NCBI GenBank assembly: GCA_018823125.1
Contig: JAHJIW010000005.1
Span: 1 to 64,000, forward strand
Origin: Candidatus Margulisiibacteriota bacterium
Lineage (GTDB): Bacteria; Margulisbacteria; WOR-1; JAHJIW01
DNA: 64,000 nucleotides
Reading direction: 5' to 3'
Shown: one piece after another, positions 26,426-35,710 of the stretch
How positions within the stretch are numbered: position 1 is the first letter of the stretch
Layout of the letters: the number at the start of each line of letters is the position of its first letter
Position numbers and translations under genes: made by a program
Notes under the pieces: generated by a model
Databases searched by the model: none
The model's input: the letters and a program-made list of their open reading frames with translations, nothing else
What the model was told of the DNA's origin: nothing

Positions 26426-27385
26426 ATGGAGTTTAAGCTAAAAAAATCAAATGAACTTAGCTCTCTTGAGAAAGAACAAATCTGTGCTTTGTTTGAACGG
26501 GTGTTTGGTAAGCAAAAACCCCTTGATAAATTTAAGCGGCAGTTTGAGAGCACGGTTTTGGGCTATTCTTATCACGGTTTGATGGTTGAGCATGAAACAA
26601 TCGTAGGGAGTTATACGGCCATCCCTTTTAAGTACCGATTTTTTGGGAAAAATTTAGTCTTTGCTTTGTCGGTTGATACCATGATTGATGAGGCCTTCCG
26701 CGGTTCTCCGTTTAACTTAAAGAAAGTTGCAAATTTAGTGTATGACACTTTAGTTAAAGATAAGGTTCCTTTTGTATTTGGGTTTCCTAACGAAAATGTT
26801 TATTTGGTAAGAAAAAAATTATTACAATGGCACGACATTGGTCAGCTAAATTATTACGTTTTGCCGATTGAGATTGGTGCATTTAAGAAAATTTTAAGTT
26901 GGTTGAATTTCGGTTCAAAAATTGTTTCCAAAATTGTTAATTCCTTTTCGAAGCAGATTAATCTGCAGAAAATGATTGAGCCAAAACCTTATCCCGTTGA
27001 AAAAGAAGTTGATGCCAACTTTATGCGTTATCGCTACGATGATACTTATAAAGTAGTAAAGGGAATGGGTGATAGCTATTTTGCCTATAAGTTGGGGGAA
27101 GAAAAAGGGGTTAACGGAGCGTATTTGATCGATGTGTTTCCGTTGCAGAAAAAATGGTTGGCAAGCGCCGTAAAATATATCTATGAGAATGAAAAAAGAA
27201 TTGATGCAATTCTGTATGCCGGTAAGCTTCCTTTTTCGGCGATTAATTTATTTAAGGTTCCTAAGAGCCTGGCGCCGAAAGATATTAAAATGTCAGGTAA
27301 AATATTAATTGACACATTAGTTGATGATCGGATATTTGATATCACTAACTGGAACGTAAATTTGTCTAATTTTGACGTGCGCTAA
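26426..27385 (+). CDS. GNAT-fold acyltransferase-like protein
   Basis: A 319-residue protein with a GNAT-like N-terminal half: 'HGLMVEHETIVGSYTAIPFKYRFFGKNLVFALSVDTMIDEAFRGSPF', where 'D.M....RG' matches the acetyl-CoA loop, then 'PFVFGFPNENVYLVRKKLLQWHDIGQLNYYVLPIE', a pattern of uncharacterised GNATs in polysaccharide loci. The C-terminal 150 residues have no motif I recognise. Preceded by GGAGCGAGG. It could N- or O-acylate a glycan residue; donor and acceptor unproven. Confidence 0.7.
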   Translation: MEFKLKKSNELSSLEKEQICALFERVFGKQKPLDKFKRQFESTVLGYSYHGLMVEHETIVGSYTAIPFKYRFFGKNLVFALSVDTMIDEAFRGSPFNLKKVANLVYDTLVKDKVPFVFGFPNENVYLVRKKLLQWHDIGQLNYYVLPIEIGAFKKILSWLNFGSKIVSKIVNSFSKQINLQKMIEPKPYPVEKEVDANFMRYRYDDTYKVVKGMGDSYFAYKLGEEKGVNGAYLIDVFPLQKKWLASAVKYIYENEKRIDAILYAGKLPFSAINLFKVPKSLAPKDIKMSGKILIDTLVDDRIFDITNWNVNLSNFDVR

Positions 27386-27405
27386 ATGGTGCATGAGGAG
27401 CAAAG

Positions 27406-28215
27406 ATGGTAAATAATATTCTTAGTTTTGATGTTGAAGAGTGGAATAGCTCTTTTTATCTAGATAAGGATGCTTCGGTTAAAGAAAGCCGAGTGGGCTT
27501 AAGTATTAATAAAATTTTAGAAATTTTATCCAGTAAAGATATTAAAGCAACATTTTTTGTGGTGGGGAAGCTTGCCGAACAAAATGAAGATATTGTAAAA
27601 ATGATTGATGCGGCAGGACACGAGGTTGCCTCCCATGGTTATGCTCACCTTCCGGTTACTACTCTGTCACCAGAAGAATTTCGCCGCGACTTAAAGCAAT
27701 CCATTGCGGTATTAGAAAAAATTACTAACAAAAAAGTTTTAGGCTATCGAGCGCCGGGTTACACCATTACGCGCAATAATCTTTGGGCAATTGACATTAT
27801 TCGTGAATGCGGACTACGTTACGATTCAAGTATTTATCCGGTTTCCTTGAGAGTTTTTACCAGTGGGGGTGCGGCTGGTTTTCAGCAGGGTGAATTTATG
27901 ATCAGCAAAGATCTTAAAGAATTTCCTTTAATTACTGCAGATGTTTTAGGAGTTAAATTGCCGGTAGCCACCACGTCATATTTTAGGATTTTTCCGTACC
28001 TGGTAACTAAATGGGCGATTAAGCGACTTAATCAGCAAGGGATGCGGACCTGTTTAAATTTTCATTCATGGGAGTTTGATCCGGAGCATCCTAAAGTTAA
28101 GCTTCCTTTTCCGCAAAACGTTAAACATTATTTCAATCTTTCAAAAACCGAGCCAAGATTTAAGCAATTAATTTCTGATTTTGATTTTATAAGCTGTAGG
28201 GAAGCGATTGAATAG
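27406..28215 (+). CDS. Polysaccharide deacetylase (CE4/NodB family)
   Basis: NodB-homology deacetylase of 269 residues. The first Asp motif is 'LSFDVEEW' at residues 5-12; the metal-binding His pair is in 'HEVASHGYAHLP' (about 72-83), then 'KVLGYRAPGYTI' and 'YDSSIYP'. The tail 'TCLNFHSWEFDPEHPKV' supplies the late His. The layout and DVEEW start match the XrtA/exopolysaccharide-associated deacetylases rather than secreted chitin deacetylases; no signal peptide is visible, so it probably acts in the cytoplasm on a sugar or lipid-linked intermediate. Good GAGGAG site nine bases before the ATG. Confidence 0.87.
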   Translation: MVNNILSFDVEEWNSSFYLDKDASVKESRVGLSINKILEILSSKDIKATFFVVGKLAEQNEDIVKMIDAAGHEVASHGYAHLPVTTLSPEEFRRDLKQSIAVLEKITNKKVLGYRAPGYTITRNNLWAIDIIRECGLRYDSSIYPVSLRVFTSGGAAGFQQGEFMISKDLKEFPLITADVLGVKLPVATTSYFRIFPYLVTKWAIKRLNQQGMRTCLNFHSWEFDPEHPKVKLPFPQNVKHYFNLSKTEPRFKQLISDFDFISCREAIE

Positions 28216-28226
28216 GTAAATATTAT

Positions 28227-29459
28227 ATGCACGTTTTAATTATTTGTGAATCTTTTCCGCCCGAAACTAAATCGGCTTCAACGCTTTATTATCAGTTGGC
28301 GGAATCGCTGGTTAAAAAAAATCACCGGGTTACGGTAGTTACCCGCATGCCTAAATATAATCTGGCGGATGGGGCAACCACTAAAAATGTTCCGCGGCGT
28401 GAAAATTTGGACGGAATCGACATCCATCGTTTACAAACGCCGACGGTCGCCAGAAATATTCCATTGATCAGGGGATTCGAGCACTTTCTGCTGGCATTTA
28501 TTTTCTTTTGGGGAGCCTTTGCGATTAAAGATGTGGATGTTATCCTGGTTTATTCTCCGCCGCTGCCCCTGGGAATTGCCGGACATTATTTAGGTAAAAT
28601 TAAAAAGACGCCGGTAGTAGTTAATGTTCAGGATTTAATTCCGCAAGGCATCATTGATATCGGACTTTTAAAAAATAAATTCTTGATCAAATTATCTAAA
28701 ATGATGGAAAGATTTGTTTACCAGAAGGCCGATTACTTAACCGTTCCTTCAGACGGACACGTAACTTACTTACTTAAAAAAGGTGCTGCACCAGGCCGGG
28801 CGGCAACCGTCCATAACTGGGTTGATGTAAATATCATTAAACCTGCGGCAAAAACTAACGCTTTTAGCCAGCAGTATAAGCTGGGGAATAAGTTTATTGT
28901 ATCATTTGCCGGTACGATTGGATTTGGGCAAGGGCTCAGCGTAGTGATCGAGGCTGCCGAAATTTTACGGAATCAACCTGATATTTTGTTTGTACTGGTA
29001 GGGGACGGGGTGGAAAAGAAGAAGCTGCAAGACCGGGCTGAAAGCAAGCATTTAAATAACGTTTTATTTATTCCTACCCAGCCGGTGAGTATTTATCCCC
29101 AAATTTTACACGCTTCGGATGTTTGTTTGGTAACTTTACGCAAAGAACTTACTACGCCCACCGTGCCGGGTAAGCTTGCCAGCATCTTAGCGGCGGGCAA
29201 GGCGGTCATAACTAGTTTGCCGTTGGGAGGAGATACCCCTAAAATTGTGGACAAATTTCAGTGTGGAATCTGTGTTAAACCGGACGATTCGCAGGAGCTT
29301 GCCAAAGCGGTGCTTAAATTATATAATAATCGTCAGTTAGGTGAGCAAATGGGGCTCAATGGGAGGCGGGCTGCAGAGCAATCTTTTTCGCGTGATAGTG
29401 CGGTTTTTGCTTACGAAGAAATCTTCCAAAATTTATTAAAAGGATGGAACCATGTTTGA
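28227..29459 (+). CDS. GT4 glycosyltransferase, WbuB-like (probable L-FucNAc transferase)
   Basis: GT-B family 4, 410 residues, paralogous to the enzyme at 22365: 'VLIICESFPPETKSASTLYYQLAESLVKKNH', 'VNVQDLIPQGIIDIGLLKN', 'VHNWVDVN', 'FAGTIGFGQGLSVVIEAA', 'SDVCLVTLRKELTTPTVPGKLASILAAGKAVI'. It overlaps fnlA by 8 bases and so is coupled to the UDP-L-FucNAc operon. In E. coli O26, wbuB sits beside fnlABC, which supports transfer of L-FucNAc as the likely role (context-based). Confidence 0.85.
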   Translation: MHVLIICESFPPETKSASTLYYQLAESLVKKNHRVTVVTRMPKYNLADGATTKNVPRRENLDGIDIHRLQTPTVARNIPLIRGFEHFLLAFIFFWGAFAIKDVDVILVYSPPLPLGIAGHYLGKIKKTPVVVNVQDLIPQGIIDIGLLKNKFLIKLSKMMERFVYQKADYLTVPSDGHVTYLLKKGAAPGRAATVHNWVDVNIIKPAAKTNAFSQQYKLGNKFIVSFAGTIGFGQGLSVVIEAAEILRNQPDILFVLVGDGVEKKKLQDRAESKHLNNVLFIPTQPVSIYPQILHASDVCLVTLRKELTTPTVPGKLASILAAGKAVITSLPLGGDTPKIVDKFQCGICVKPDDSQELAKAVLKLYNNRQLGEQMGLNGRRAAEQSFSRDSAVFAYEEIFQNLLKGWNHV

Positions 29460-30456
29460 TAATAAATCTATAATGGTTACGGGTGGGACGGGGTCGTTTG
29501 GCAATGCTTTTTTTGAAGCGGTTTTTAAAAAATATAAGCCCAAGCAGGTAATTATTTTTAGCCGGGATGAAAAAAAACAGCATGATATGCGCATTAAGTT
29601 AAATAATCCCTTGCTCAAATTTTTTGTGGGGGATGTGAGAGACCGTAATGTAATTTTTGATGCAATGAGGGGTGTCGATTATGTTTTTCATGCAGCGGCA
29701 TTAAAACAAGTTCCTTCATGTGAATTTTTTCCGATGGAGGCAGTGAAAACTAATATTTTGGGAGCTAATAATGTTTTAGATGCGGCAGAGCATAATGGCG
29801 TTAAAAAGGTAGTGGTATTAAGCACCGATAAAGCGGTTTATCCCATTAATGCCATGGGCATGACTAAAGCCATTATGGAAAAGTTGATGATTGCCCGGTC
29901 TTATGATTCTCAATCAAAAACCGTGTTTTGTGGAGTGAGATACGGCAACGTTATGTATTCGAGAGGTTCGGTTATTCCTTTGTTTGTTAGTCAGATTAAG
30001 GAGAATAAGCCGCTTACTGTAACTATTGCCGGTATGACTCGATTTTTATTGCCGCTTTCGGTTGCGGTAGACTTAGTATTATTTGCTCTGGAGCGTGCCG
30101 AAAATGGAGATATTTTTGTGAGGAAGGCTCCGGCGGCTACGATGGGTGACTTAGCGCGTGCCTGTATCAATATTTTTAAGGCCAAAAACGAAATCAAGGA
30201 AGTTGGCATTCGCGAAGGCGAAAAGATGCATGAAACGCTGGTAACCCAGGAAGAACTGATGGTGGCAGAAGAATTTGATAAATATTATCGCATCCGCAGT
30301 GATCGCAAAATTGATTACGATGAGTTTTTTACTAAAGGGCATGCGGCAAAGATACCTAAAGAAGGGTATAACTCGTCAAATACGCAGCGACTCAGCATAG
30401 CCGATACTGAGAAATTATTACTTTCTTTACCGGAAATTCAAAGTGCATTGTCATGA
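29452..30456 (+). CDS. fnlA: UDP-GlcNAc 4,6-dehydratase/5-epimerase (FnlA/CapE)
   Basis: Inverting 4,6-dehydratase, 334 residues, first step of UDP-L-FucNAc synthesis. Rossmann motif 'MVTGGTGSFGNAFFEAVF', 'VFHAAALKQVPSCEFFPMEAVKTN' and 'STDKAVYPINAMGMTKAIMEK'. The catalytic Tyr of ordinary SDRs is Met here (M-G-M-T-K), as in the FnlA/FlaA1 group, with the SDK/TDKAV triad present. 'KKVVVLSTDKA' and 'RYGNVMYSRGSVIPLF' fit CapE. It is followed with a 4-base overlap by fnlB. Ends 'LLSLPEIQSALS'. Confidence 0.92.
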   Translation: MFDNKSIMVTGGTGSFGNAFFEAVFKKYKPKQVIIFSRDEKKQHDMRIKLNNPLLKFFVGDVRDRNVIFDAMRGVDYVFHAAALKQVPSCEFFPMEAVKTNILGANNVLDAAEHNGVKKVVVLSTDKAVYPINAMGMTKAIMEKLMIARSYDSQSKTVFCGVRYGNVMYSRGSVIPLFVSQIKENKPLTVTIAGMTRFLLPLSVAVDLVLFALERAENGDIFVRKAPAATMGDLARACINIFKAKNEIKEVGIREGEKMHETLVTQEELMVAEEFDKYYRIRSDRKIDYDEFFTKGHAAKIPKEGYNSSNTQRLSIADTEKLLLSLPEIQSALS

Positions 30457-31580
30457 AAAAAATTCGCGTTGGCATAACCGGATATACAGGATTTATTGGC
30501 TCGCATCTGGTTGATCGTCTTTCGCGAGAATCAAATATCAGCATCGTCCCCATTGATGACTCATTATTTCAATCTGCGGAACAGCTTAAAGACCCCATTA
30601 AAAATTGTGATTGTATCGTGCATTTTGCCGGGATGAATCGGGGAGAAGAAAAAGAAATCTACGCTACTAATATCAGGCTATCCCAAACCCTGGTTAAATG
30701 TTTTGAGGAAACGGACAAAAAACCACATTTAATTTTTGCCTCATCAATTTTAAGTAATGCAGATTCAGCTTTTGGTCGATCAAAAAAAGAGTCTTGTGAT
30801 ATTTTTGCGGATTGGGCGAAACGCAATAAAGCCAATGTTTCCTTGCTGACGATTCCCAATGTCTTTGGGGATCGCGGAAAACCTTTTTATAATTCGGTAA
30901 TAGCTACTTTCTGTTATCAGTTAACCCACGGTCAAGAGCCCAAGGTTATTCAAGACCGCGAAATTGAACTTATTTATATTAATGAACTTATTGATACTAT
31001 TGTTAAAGTTATCAATCAGCCTTCTCAGGGAATCCAAAATATTCGAATTCCAGGAACCAAAAACATAAAAGTTTCGGAACTGCTTAAGATCCTCGAAAAC
31101 TTTAAAGATTGTTTTTTTAAAAAAAGAGTGGTGCCTTCGCTGACCGAACCTTTTTTAATAAACTTATACAACGTTTTTCTTTCTTATCTAGATTACGATG
31201 ATTTGAGCTTCACTCCGCAGGTACATGGTGATGAGCGCGGAGAATTATTTGAGATTGTTAAACTTGCTCAGGGTGGTCAAGTATTTTTCTCTACCACTAA
31301 ACCCGGAATTGTTAGGGGGAATCATTACCACATTCGAAAACTTGAGAAGTTTTGTGTTTTAAAAGGAAATGCGATTATCCGGATGCGAAGAATTGGCACC
31401 GATAAAATTCAAGAATTTAAGATTGATTCCAGAAAGCCAACCTTCATTGATATTCCAATTTTTCATACCCATCACATTGAGAATGCTGGCCAGGATGACC
31501 TGCTGACGCTTTTTTGGAGCAACGAACTTTTTGATGCTGCCGATCCAGATATCTTTTATGAGGAGGTTGTTAAATCTTGA
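30453..31580 (+). CDS. fnlB: UDP-4-keto-6-deoxy sugar reductase/epimerase (FnlB/CapF)
   Basis: Two-domain enzyme, 375 residues. An N-terminal SDR (GITGYTGFIGSHLVDRL; 'SSILSNADSAFGRSKKESC') is joined to a C-terminal cupin from about residue 250 ('HGDERGELFEIV', 'RGNHYHIRKLEKFCVLKG', 'HTHHIENAG'). This fusion is diagnostic of CapF/FnlB, which 3-epimerises and then reduces the product of FnlA to UDP-L-TalNAc-type sugar. The cupin metal histidines are visible in 'NHYH' and 'HTHH'. Stop and start overlap with fnlA (ATGA) and with fnlC. Confidence 0.92.
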   Translation: MKKIRVGITGYTGFIGSHLVDRLSRESNISIVPIDDSLFQSAEQLKDPIKNCDCIVHFAGMNRGEEKEIYATNIRLSQTLVKCFEETDKKPHLIFASSILSNADSAFGRSKKESCDIFADWAKRNKANVSLLTIPNVFGDRGKPFYNSVIATFCYQLTHGQEPKVIQDREIELIYINELIDTIVKVINQPSQGIQNIRIPGTKNIKVSELLKILENFKDCFFKKRVVPSLTEPFLINLYNVFLSYLDYDDLSFTPQVHGDERGELFEIVKLAQGGQVFFSTTKPGIVRGNHYHIRKLEKFCVLKGNAIIRMRRIGTDKIQEFKIDSRKPTFIDIPIFHTHHIENAGQDDLLTLFWSNELFDAADPDIFYEEVVKS

Positions 31581-32716
31581 AAAGTAAACTAAAAGTGATG
31601 ACCATACTTGGTACCCGGCCCGAGATTATCCGCCTTTCAAGGGTGATGGCGCTTTTGGATAAATGGGTAAACCATATTGTTGTGCATACTGGCCAAAATT
31701 ATGATTATGAACTTAACGAAATTTTCTTTAAGGATTTAAAAGTGCGTAAGCCAGATTACTTTCTAGGAGTAGATTGTTCTTCACTTGGAAGTATTTACGG
31801 GAACATTTTGATTGAGATTGAAAAAGTATTATTAAAAGAAAAACCGGATGCGGTATTGATTTTAGGGGATACCAATAGTGCGATTGCAGGAATTATGGCA
31901 AAAAGAATGAAAATTCCTATTTATCATATGGAAGCTGGTAATCGCTGTTTTGATTTTAATGTGCCCGAAGAGATTAATCGAAGAATCATTGATCATATCA
32001 GTGATTTTAATTTGGTTTATACCGAACATGCTCGCCGCAATTTATTAGCCGAGGGAGTCCATTCCCGACGGATTTATCTTACCGGTTCACCGATGAAAGA
32101 AGTGCTGGATACTTATAAAGCCAAGATAAAAACGTCCAAAATTCTTCAAAAACTCAAACTGCAAAAAAATAAGTATTTCATCGTAAGCATGCATCGCGAA
32201 GAAAATGTGGATAATAAAGAGAATCTTTTGGCTTTATTGAAATCATTAAATGATCTAGCCAAAGCATATAATTTGCCCATCATTGTTTCTACTCATCCGC
32301 GCACCCGGAAAAAACTTAAGGCGATCCCTAAGTTAAAAATCCACAAAAATATCAAGTTTTTAAAACCATTTGGTTTTATGGATTATTTAGCTTTACAAAT
32401 GAATGCTTTTTGTGCGATATCCGATAGTGGAACGATTAGCGAAGAGTCTGCCATCCTTTCGTTTCCGGCAATTACGATCAGAAATGCGATGGAACGACCG
32501 GAAGCGATGGACTCTGGCAATATTATATTAACCGGATTAGACTCGGAAACTATCATGGATGCGGTTAGCTTGGTAACCGGTGAAACTGCGGCAATTAAAA
32601 ACAGTAAAATACCATTTGAATACGAAATTAATGATGTGTCGGCTCGTGTTGTTAAATTAATTGTGGGAACTGCAAAATTGAGTCACATTTGGGATAACAT
32701 CACTCCGCAGATATAG
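31577..32716 (+). CDS. fnlC: UDP-sugar 2-epimerase (FnlC/CapG, WecB family)
   Basis: Non-hydrolysing UDP-GlcNAc 2-epimerase family, 379 residues, last step to UDP-L-FucNAc. 'VMTILGTRPEIIRLSRVMALL', 'HTGQNYDYELNEIFF', 'LILGDTNSAIA', 'HMEAGNRCFDFNVPEEINRRIIDHISD', 'MHREENVDNKEN', 'SDSGTISEESAILSFPAITIRNAMERPEAMDSG'. The substrate-pocket motif 'NRCFDFNVPEE' with Phe in place of Arg/Asp of WecB is typical of CapG. TTG 31577 overlaps the fnlB stop, has AGGAGG ten bases upstream and gives the family's usual N-terminus; ATG 31598 is an alternative. Confidence 0.9.
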   Translation: MKSKLKVMTILGTRPEIIRLSRVMALLDKWVNHIVVHTGQNYDYELNEIFFKDLKVRKPDYFLGVDCSSLGSIYGNILIEIEKVLLKEKPDAVLILGDTNSAIAGIMAKRMKIPIYHMEAGNRCFDFNVPEEINRRIIDHISDFNLVYTEHARRNLLAEGVHSRRIYLTGSPMKEVLDTYKAKIKTSKILQKLKLQKNKYFIVSMHREENVDNKENLLALLKSLNDLAKAYNLPIIVSTHPRTRKKLKAIPKLKIHKNIKFLKPFGFMDYLALQMNAFCAISDSGTISEESAILSFPAITIRNAMERPEAMDSGNIILTGLDSETIMDAVSLVTGETAAIKNSKIPFEYEINDVSARVVKLIVGTAKLSHIWDNITPQI

Positions 32717-32743
32717 ATCCATATTTTCGAAAGGAGAAAATCA

Positions 32744-33586
32744 ATGATATTGGTGACGGGTGCAAATGGTATGGTTGGTTCGTACGTAAAAGAGGTTTTG
32801 GCAGATGAAGACCTGGTATTAACGGATATACCTGAAATGGATGTTTGTGACAAAAGTAAGGTTTTTTCTTTGGTTGAAAAGCACAAACCAGCCTTAGTGC
32901 TACATTTGGCGGCGGAAACAGATGTGGATAAATGCGAAAAGGAAGTAGATCACGCCTATCGTACCAACGCCATGGGAGTGCAAAATGTAGTTTTAGCCTG
33001 TCAAAAATTTGGTGCCGAGATGGTGTACATTAGCACCGGCGGTGTTTTTAACGGAAAACCAAAGCAGGTGCACACTGAGTTTGATCATCCGGATCCATTA
33101 AACATTTACAGCATGGCTAAATATGAAGGGGAAAAGATTGTTCAGGATTTGTTAAATAAATATTATATTTTTCGAGCCGGTTGGATGATTGGTGGTGGTC
33201 CGGCAAAAGACAAGAAGTTTGTTGGTAAGATTATTGAACTTTGTAAGACCCGCAAAGAATTAGATGTAGTTGACGATAAATTTGGTAGCCCTACCTTTGC
33301 CCGCGATTTTGTTAAGGGAATTAAAAAGATTATCAAAACCGGTAACTACGGTTTATACCATTTAGTTAATAGTGGGGTCTGTAGCCGTTATGAAATTGCA
33401 CTAGAAATAGTTAAATTACTTAACGTGAAGGTTAAGGTTAATCCGGTGTCTTCTGACCGGTTTCCTTTGCCGGCGTCCCGGGCAGCTTCGGAAGCGATGA
33501 GAAATTATAAACTTGAGCTGTTAGGAATCAACCCCATGCCGGACTGGAAAAACGCGTTAGGTGAATATGTCAAAGAATGGAAATAA
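32744..33586 (+). CDS. RmlD-like NDP-sugar reductase (possible WbvR-type)
   Basis: Reductase of the RmlD/extended SDR family, 280 residues. 'LVTGANGMVGSYVKEVL', 'HLAAETDVDKCEKEVDHAYRTNAMG', 'YISTGGVFNG', catalytic 'NIYSMAKYEGEK', and 'FRAGWMIGGG'. It follows fnlC, separated by 27 bases with AAGGAG before the ATG, and precedes a GT4 gene. In pathways for UDP-L-RhaNAc/UDP-L-QuiNAc (WbvB-WbvR-WbvD), an RmlD homologue acts on the FnlA-type product; that role would branch the FnlABC route here. An alternative is a second dTDP-rhamnose reductase. Family solid, substrate not. Confidence 0.75.
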   Translation: MILVTGANGMVGSYVKEVLADEDLVLTDIPEMDVCDKSKVFSLVEKHKPALVLHLAAETDVDKCEKEVDHAYRTNAMGVQNVVLACQKFGAEMVYISTGGVFNGKPKQVHTEFDHPDPLNIYSMAKYEGEKIVQDLLNKYYIFRAGWMIGGGPAKDKKFVGKIIELCKTRKELDVVDDKFGSPTFARDFVKGIKKIIKTGNYGLYHLVNSGVCSRYEIALEIVKLLNVKVKVNPVSSDRFPLPASRAASEAMRNYKLELLGINPMPDWKNALGEYVKEWK

Positions 33587-34673
33587 GAAAAAAACGGTTT
33601 TAATTATTGTAAGTAAACGCCTGGATTTCGGGGGCGGGGAGCGCGTGGCCAGCGCGATGGCGGAAGAATTAATCTTAACTTCTGATTTTTATCCAATCCT
33701 TTGCACCCTTAAAGATGTTGATCCTCATCAAGTTGAATCCCGTCGCTTTCCGGTCATGGCTTTAAATAATAAAAAAGAGTTAGTGCTTTCAAATTTTATT
33801 AAACTATTTTGGATTATCTTAAAGTATCGGATAAAAGTTGTGCATGCGCACGGTCACCATGCTGCCTTTTATGCTTTTTTACCTGCATTTTTACTAAGGG
33901 TTAAAAAGCGAATTTGGCATTTTCATGCGGTACCCGGTGAAAATCTTAAAAAGTTTCATTTATTTTTTAAGCTTTTGTTTAAGTTATCCACAGATATAGT
34001 TGCTTGTTCAAAAGCAGTTGCGCAGGCGCTCTTAGAAGAATTTAATGCTCCCGCATCAAAATTACGAGTAATCTATAATGGTCTTGCAAACCTGTCTGCC
34101 CCGCCGGTTGGAAAGCCACAGCATAATAAATATAATTTTCAACCTTGTTTAGGAATGGTTGCCCGCATTGACGGTCAAAAAGGGCACGATGATATGCTTG
34201 CAGCTTTGCGATTGCTGCGAGAAAAACATCCAAAAATTGGAGTAGTTTTTAGAGGTGACGGGGAATATGCCGGCATTTTAAAAGAAAAAATAAAGGCGCA
34301 GGGATTGACCGCTGCGGTTTGTTTTGCGGAAAAGGTTGAACCTGATCAGCTCGGGCCACTCTATACTTCTTTTGATATATTTGTCTTGCCGTCCTTAATG
34401 GAGGCGGGACCCATCTCGATTTTAGAAGCCATGTATTTTAGTGTGCCGGTGGTGGCCACGGCAGTAGGGGGAGTTGAAGAAATGGTTGATAATCAGGTTG
34501 ACGGATTGCTGGTTCCTCCTCGCCAGCCCAAAATGCTAGCGGAAGCAATTACCAAACTTATTAATGATCAAAATCTTTATAAACAAATTCAATCTAATGC
34601 GTTGGAAAAAGTTAAGCGGTTTACCATGAAAAATACAGTTTCCGAGTTGAAGCAAATTTATGCTGGAGCATAG
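33567..34673 (+). CDS. GT4 glycosyltransferase
   Basis: GT-B family 4, 368 residues. 'LIIVSKRLDFGGGERVASAMAEELI', 'VVHAHGHHAAFYAFL', 'WHFHAVPGENLKKFH', 'VIYNGL', 'LGMVARIDGQKGHDDMLAALRLL', 'VFRGDGEYAGIL', 'LPSLMEAGPISILEAMYFSVPVVATAVGGVEEMVDNQVDGLLVPP' near residue 270 with the EX7E donor motif. It overlaps the reductase by 20 bases. ATG 33567 is preferred over GTG 33561. It is the last gene before a probable promoter at 34.7 kb, so it may end that operon. Confidence 0.88.
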   Translation: MSKNGNKKKTVLIIVSKRLDFGGGERVASAMAEELILTSDFYPILCTLKDVDPHQVESRRFPVMALNNKKELVLSNFIKLFWIILKYRIKVVHAHGHHAAFYAFLPAFLLRVKKRIWHFHAVPGENLKKFHLFFKLLFKLSTDIVACSKAVAQALLEEFNAPASKLRVIYNGLANLSAPPVGKPQHNKYNFQPCLGMVARIDGQKGHDDMLAALRLLREKHPKIGVVFRGDGEYAGILKEKIKAQGLTAAVCFAEKVEPDQLGPLYTSFDIFVLPSLMEAGPISILEAMYFSVPVVATAVGGVEEMVDNQVDGLLVPPRQPKMLAEAITKLINDQNLYKQIQSNALEKVKRFTMKNTVSELKQIYAGA

Positions 34674-34689
34674 TAAATTAGTTAAATGT

Positions 34690-34719
34690 TTGGTGGCGCG
34701 GGTTTAGATTAGGTATAAT
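34690..34719 (+). promoter_or_regulatory. Probable sigma70-type promoter for gmd
   Basis: A perfect TATAAT is at 34714-34719, with TTGGTG at 34690-34695 (18-base spacer; three or so matches to TTGACA). It lies in the gap between the GT4 stop and the gmd start, which itself has a normal AAGGAG site. Predicted transcript start about 34726, so the leader would be short but not absent. Confidence 0.45.
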
Positions 34720-34741
34720 TAGATTAAGGAGAGTGAGTTTA

Positions 34742-35710
34742 TTGAGAGCATTAATTACTGGCATTACCGGACAAGATGGTTCCTATTTAGCTGACTTTTT
34801 ACTGGGCAAAGGATATGAGGTATATGGCATGGTGCGCCGCTCCAGTACCGAGAGCTTTGAACGTATTAATCATATAATTGATAAAGTTACCCTTAAACAG
34901 GCCGACCTTTTAGACCAACTTTCGTTGATTGAGCTTATTAAAGATTCCAAGCCGGATGAAATTTATAATTTGGGTGCGCAATCATTTGTGCCCACATCCT
35001 GGAATCAACCGGTGCTCACCGGTGAATTTACCGCTTTGGGCGTAACCCGTGTGTTAGAGGCCATTCGTCTGGTAAATCCAAAGATTAAATTTTATCAAGC
35101 TTCGTCCAGTGAAATGTTTGGAAAAGTGAGAGCGGTTCCTCAAAACGAATCAACTCCTTTTCATCCGCGCAGCCCCTATGGGGTAGCTAAAGCTTACGGG
35201 CATTTTATTACCGTAAATTATCGCGAGTCATATGATATTTTTGCTTGTTCAGGGATTTTATTTAACCACGAGAGTCCGCGGAGAGGAAAGGAATTTGTAA
35301 CTAGAAAGATTACTAGTGAAGTGGCAAAAATCAAGTTAGGAAAGGCTAAAAAATTATATCTTGGCAATCTGGAGGCAAAGCGGGACTGGGGATTTGCGGG
35401 GGATTATGTCGAAGCCATGTGGTTAATGCTGCAACAAGCACAAGCGGATGATTTTGTGATTGGCACCGGTGAGACGCACAGCGTAAAAGAATTTGTAGAA
35501 ATTGCTTTTGATCACGTCGGGCTGGATTACAAAAAATACGTGGAGTCCAAAAAAGAATTTTTTAGACCAGCCGAAGTTGACCTTTTGGTAGCCGATAATA
35601 CAAAAGCTAAAAAAGTGTTGGGCTGGCAGCCTAAAGTCAGTTTTGATGAATTGGTAAAAATGATGGTGGATGCTGACCTTAAGTTACAAGAAATGGCCAG
35701 GGTCGCTTAA
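34742..35710 (+). CDS. gmd: GDP-mannose 4,6-dehydratase
   Basis: Extended SDR of 322 residues, near the usual Gmd length. '[33 protein letters not shown]', '[12 protein letters not shown]', '[48 protein letters not shown]' and '[18 protein letters not shown]' are Gmd signatures. It converts GDP-mannose to GDP-4-keto-6-deoxymannose in the cytoplasm. The start is TTG 34742, nine bases after AAGGAG, giving the family N-terminus; GTG 34733 directly abuts the site. The following reductase starts at the next base, so the pair makes GDP-D-rhamnose or a related 6-deoxyhexose. Confidence 0.93.
   Translation: MRALITGITGQDGSYLADFLLGKGYEVYGMVRRSSTESFERINHIIDKVTLKQADLLDQLSLIELIKDSKPDEIYNLGAQSFVPTSWNQPVLTGEFTALGVTRVLEAIRLVNPKIKFYQASSSEMFGKVRAVPQNESTPFHPRSPYGVAKAYGHFITVNYRESYDIFACSGILFNHESPRRGKEFVTRKITSEVAKIKLGKAKKLYLGNLEAKRDWGFAGDYVEAMWLMLQQAQADDFVIGTGETHSVKEFVEIAFDHVGLDYKKYVESKKEFFRPAEVDLLVADNTKAKKVLGWQPKVSFDELVKMMVDADLKLQEMARVA

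Noticed and set aside
34655-34679. Imperfect inverted repeat around the GT4 stop (TATGC...GCATA)
   Set aside because: Short stem with bulge, tiny loop and no following T-run; not a credible terminator.
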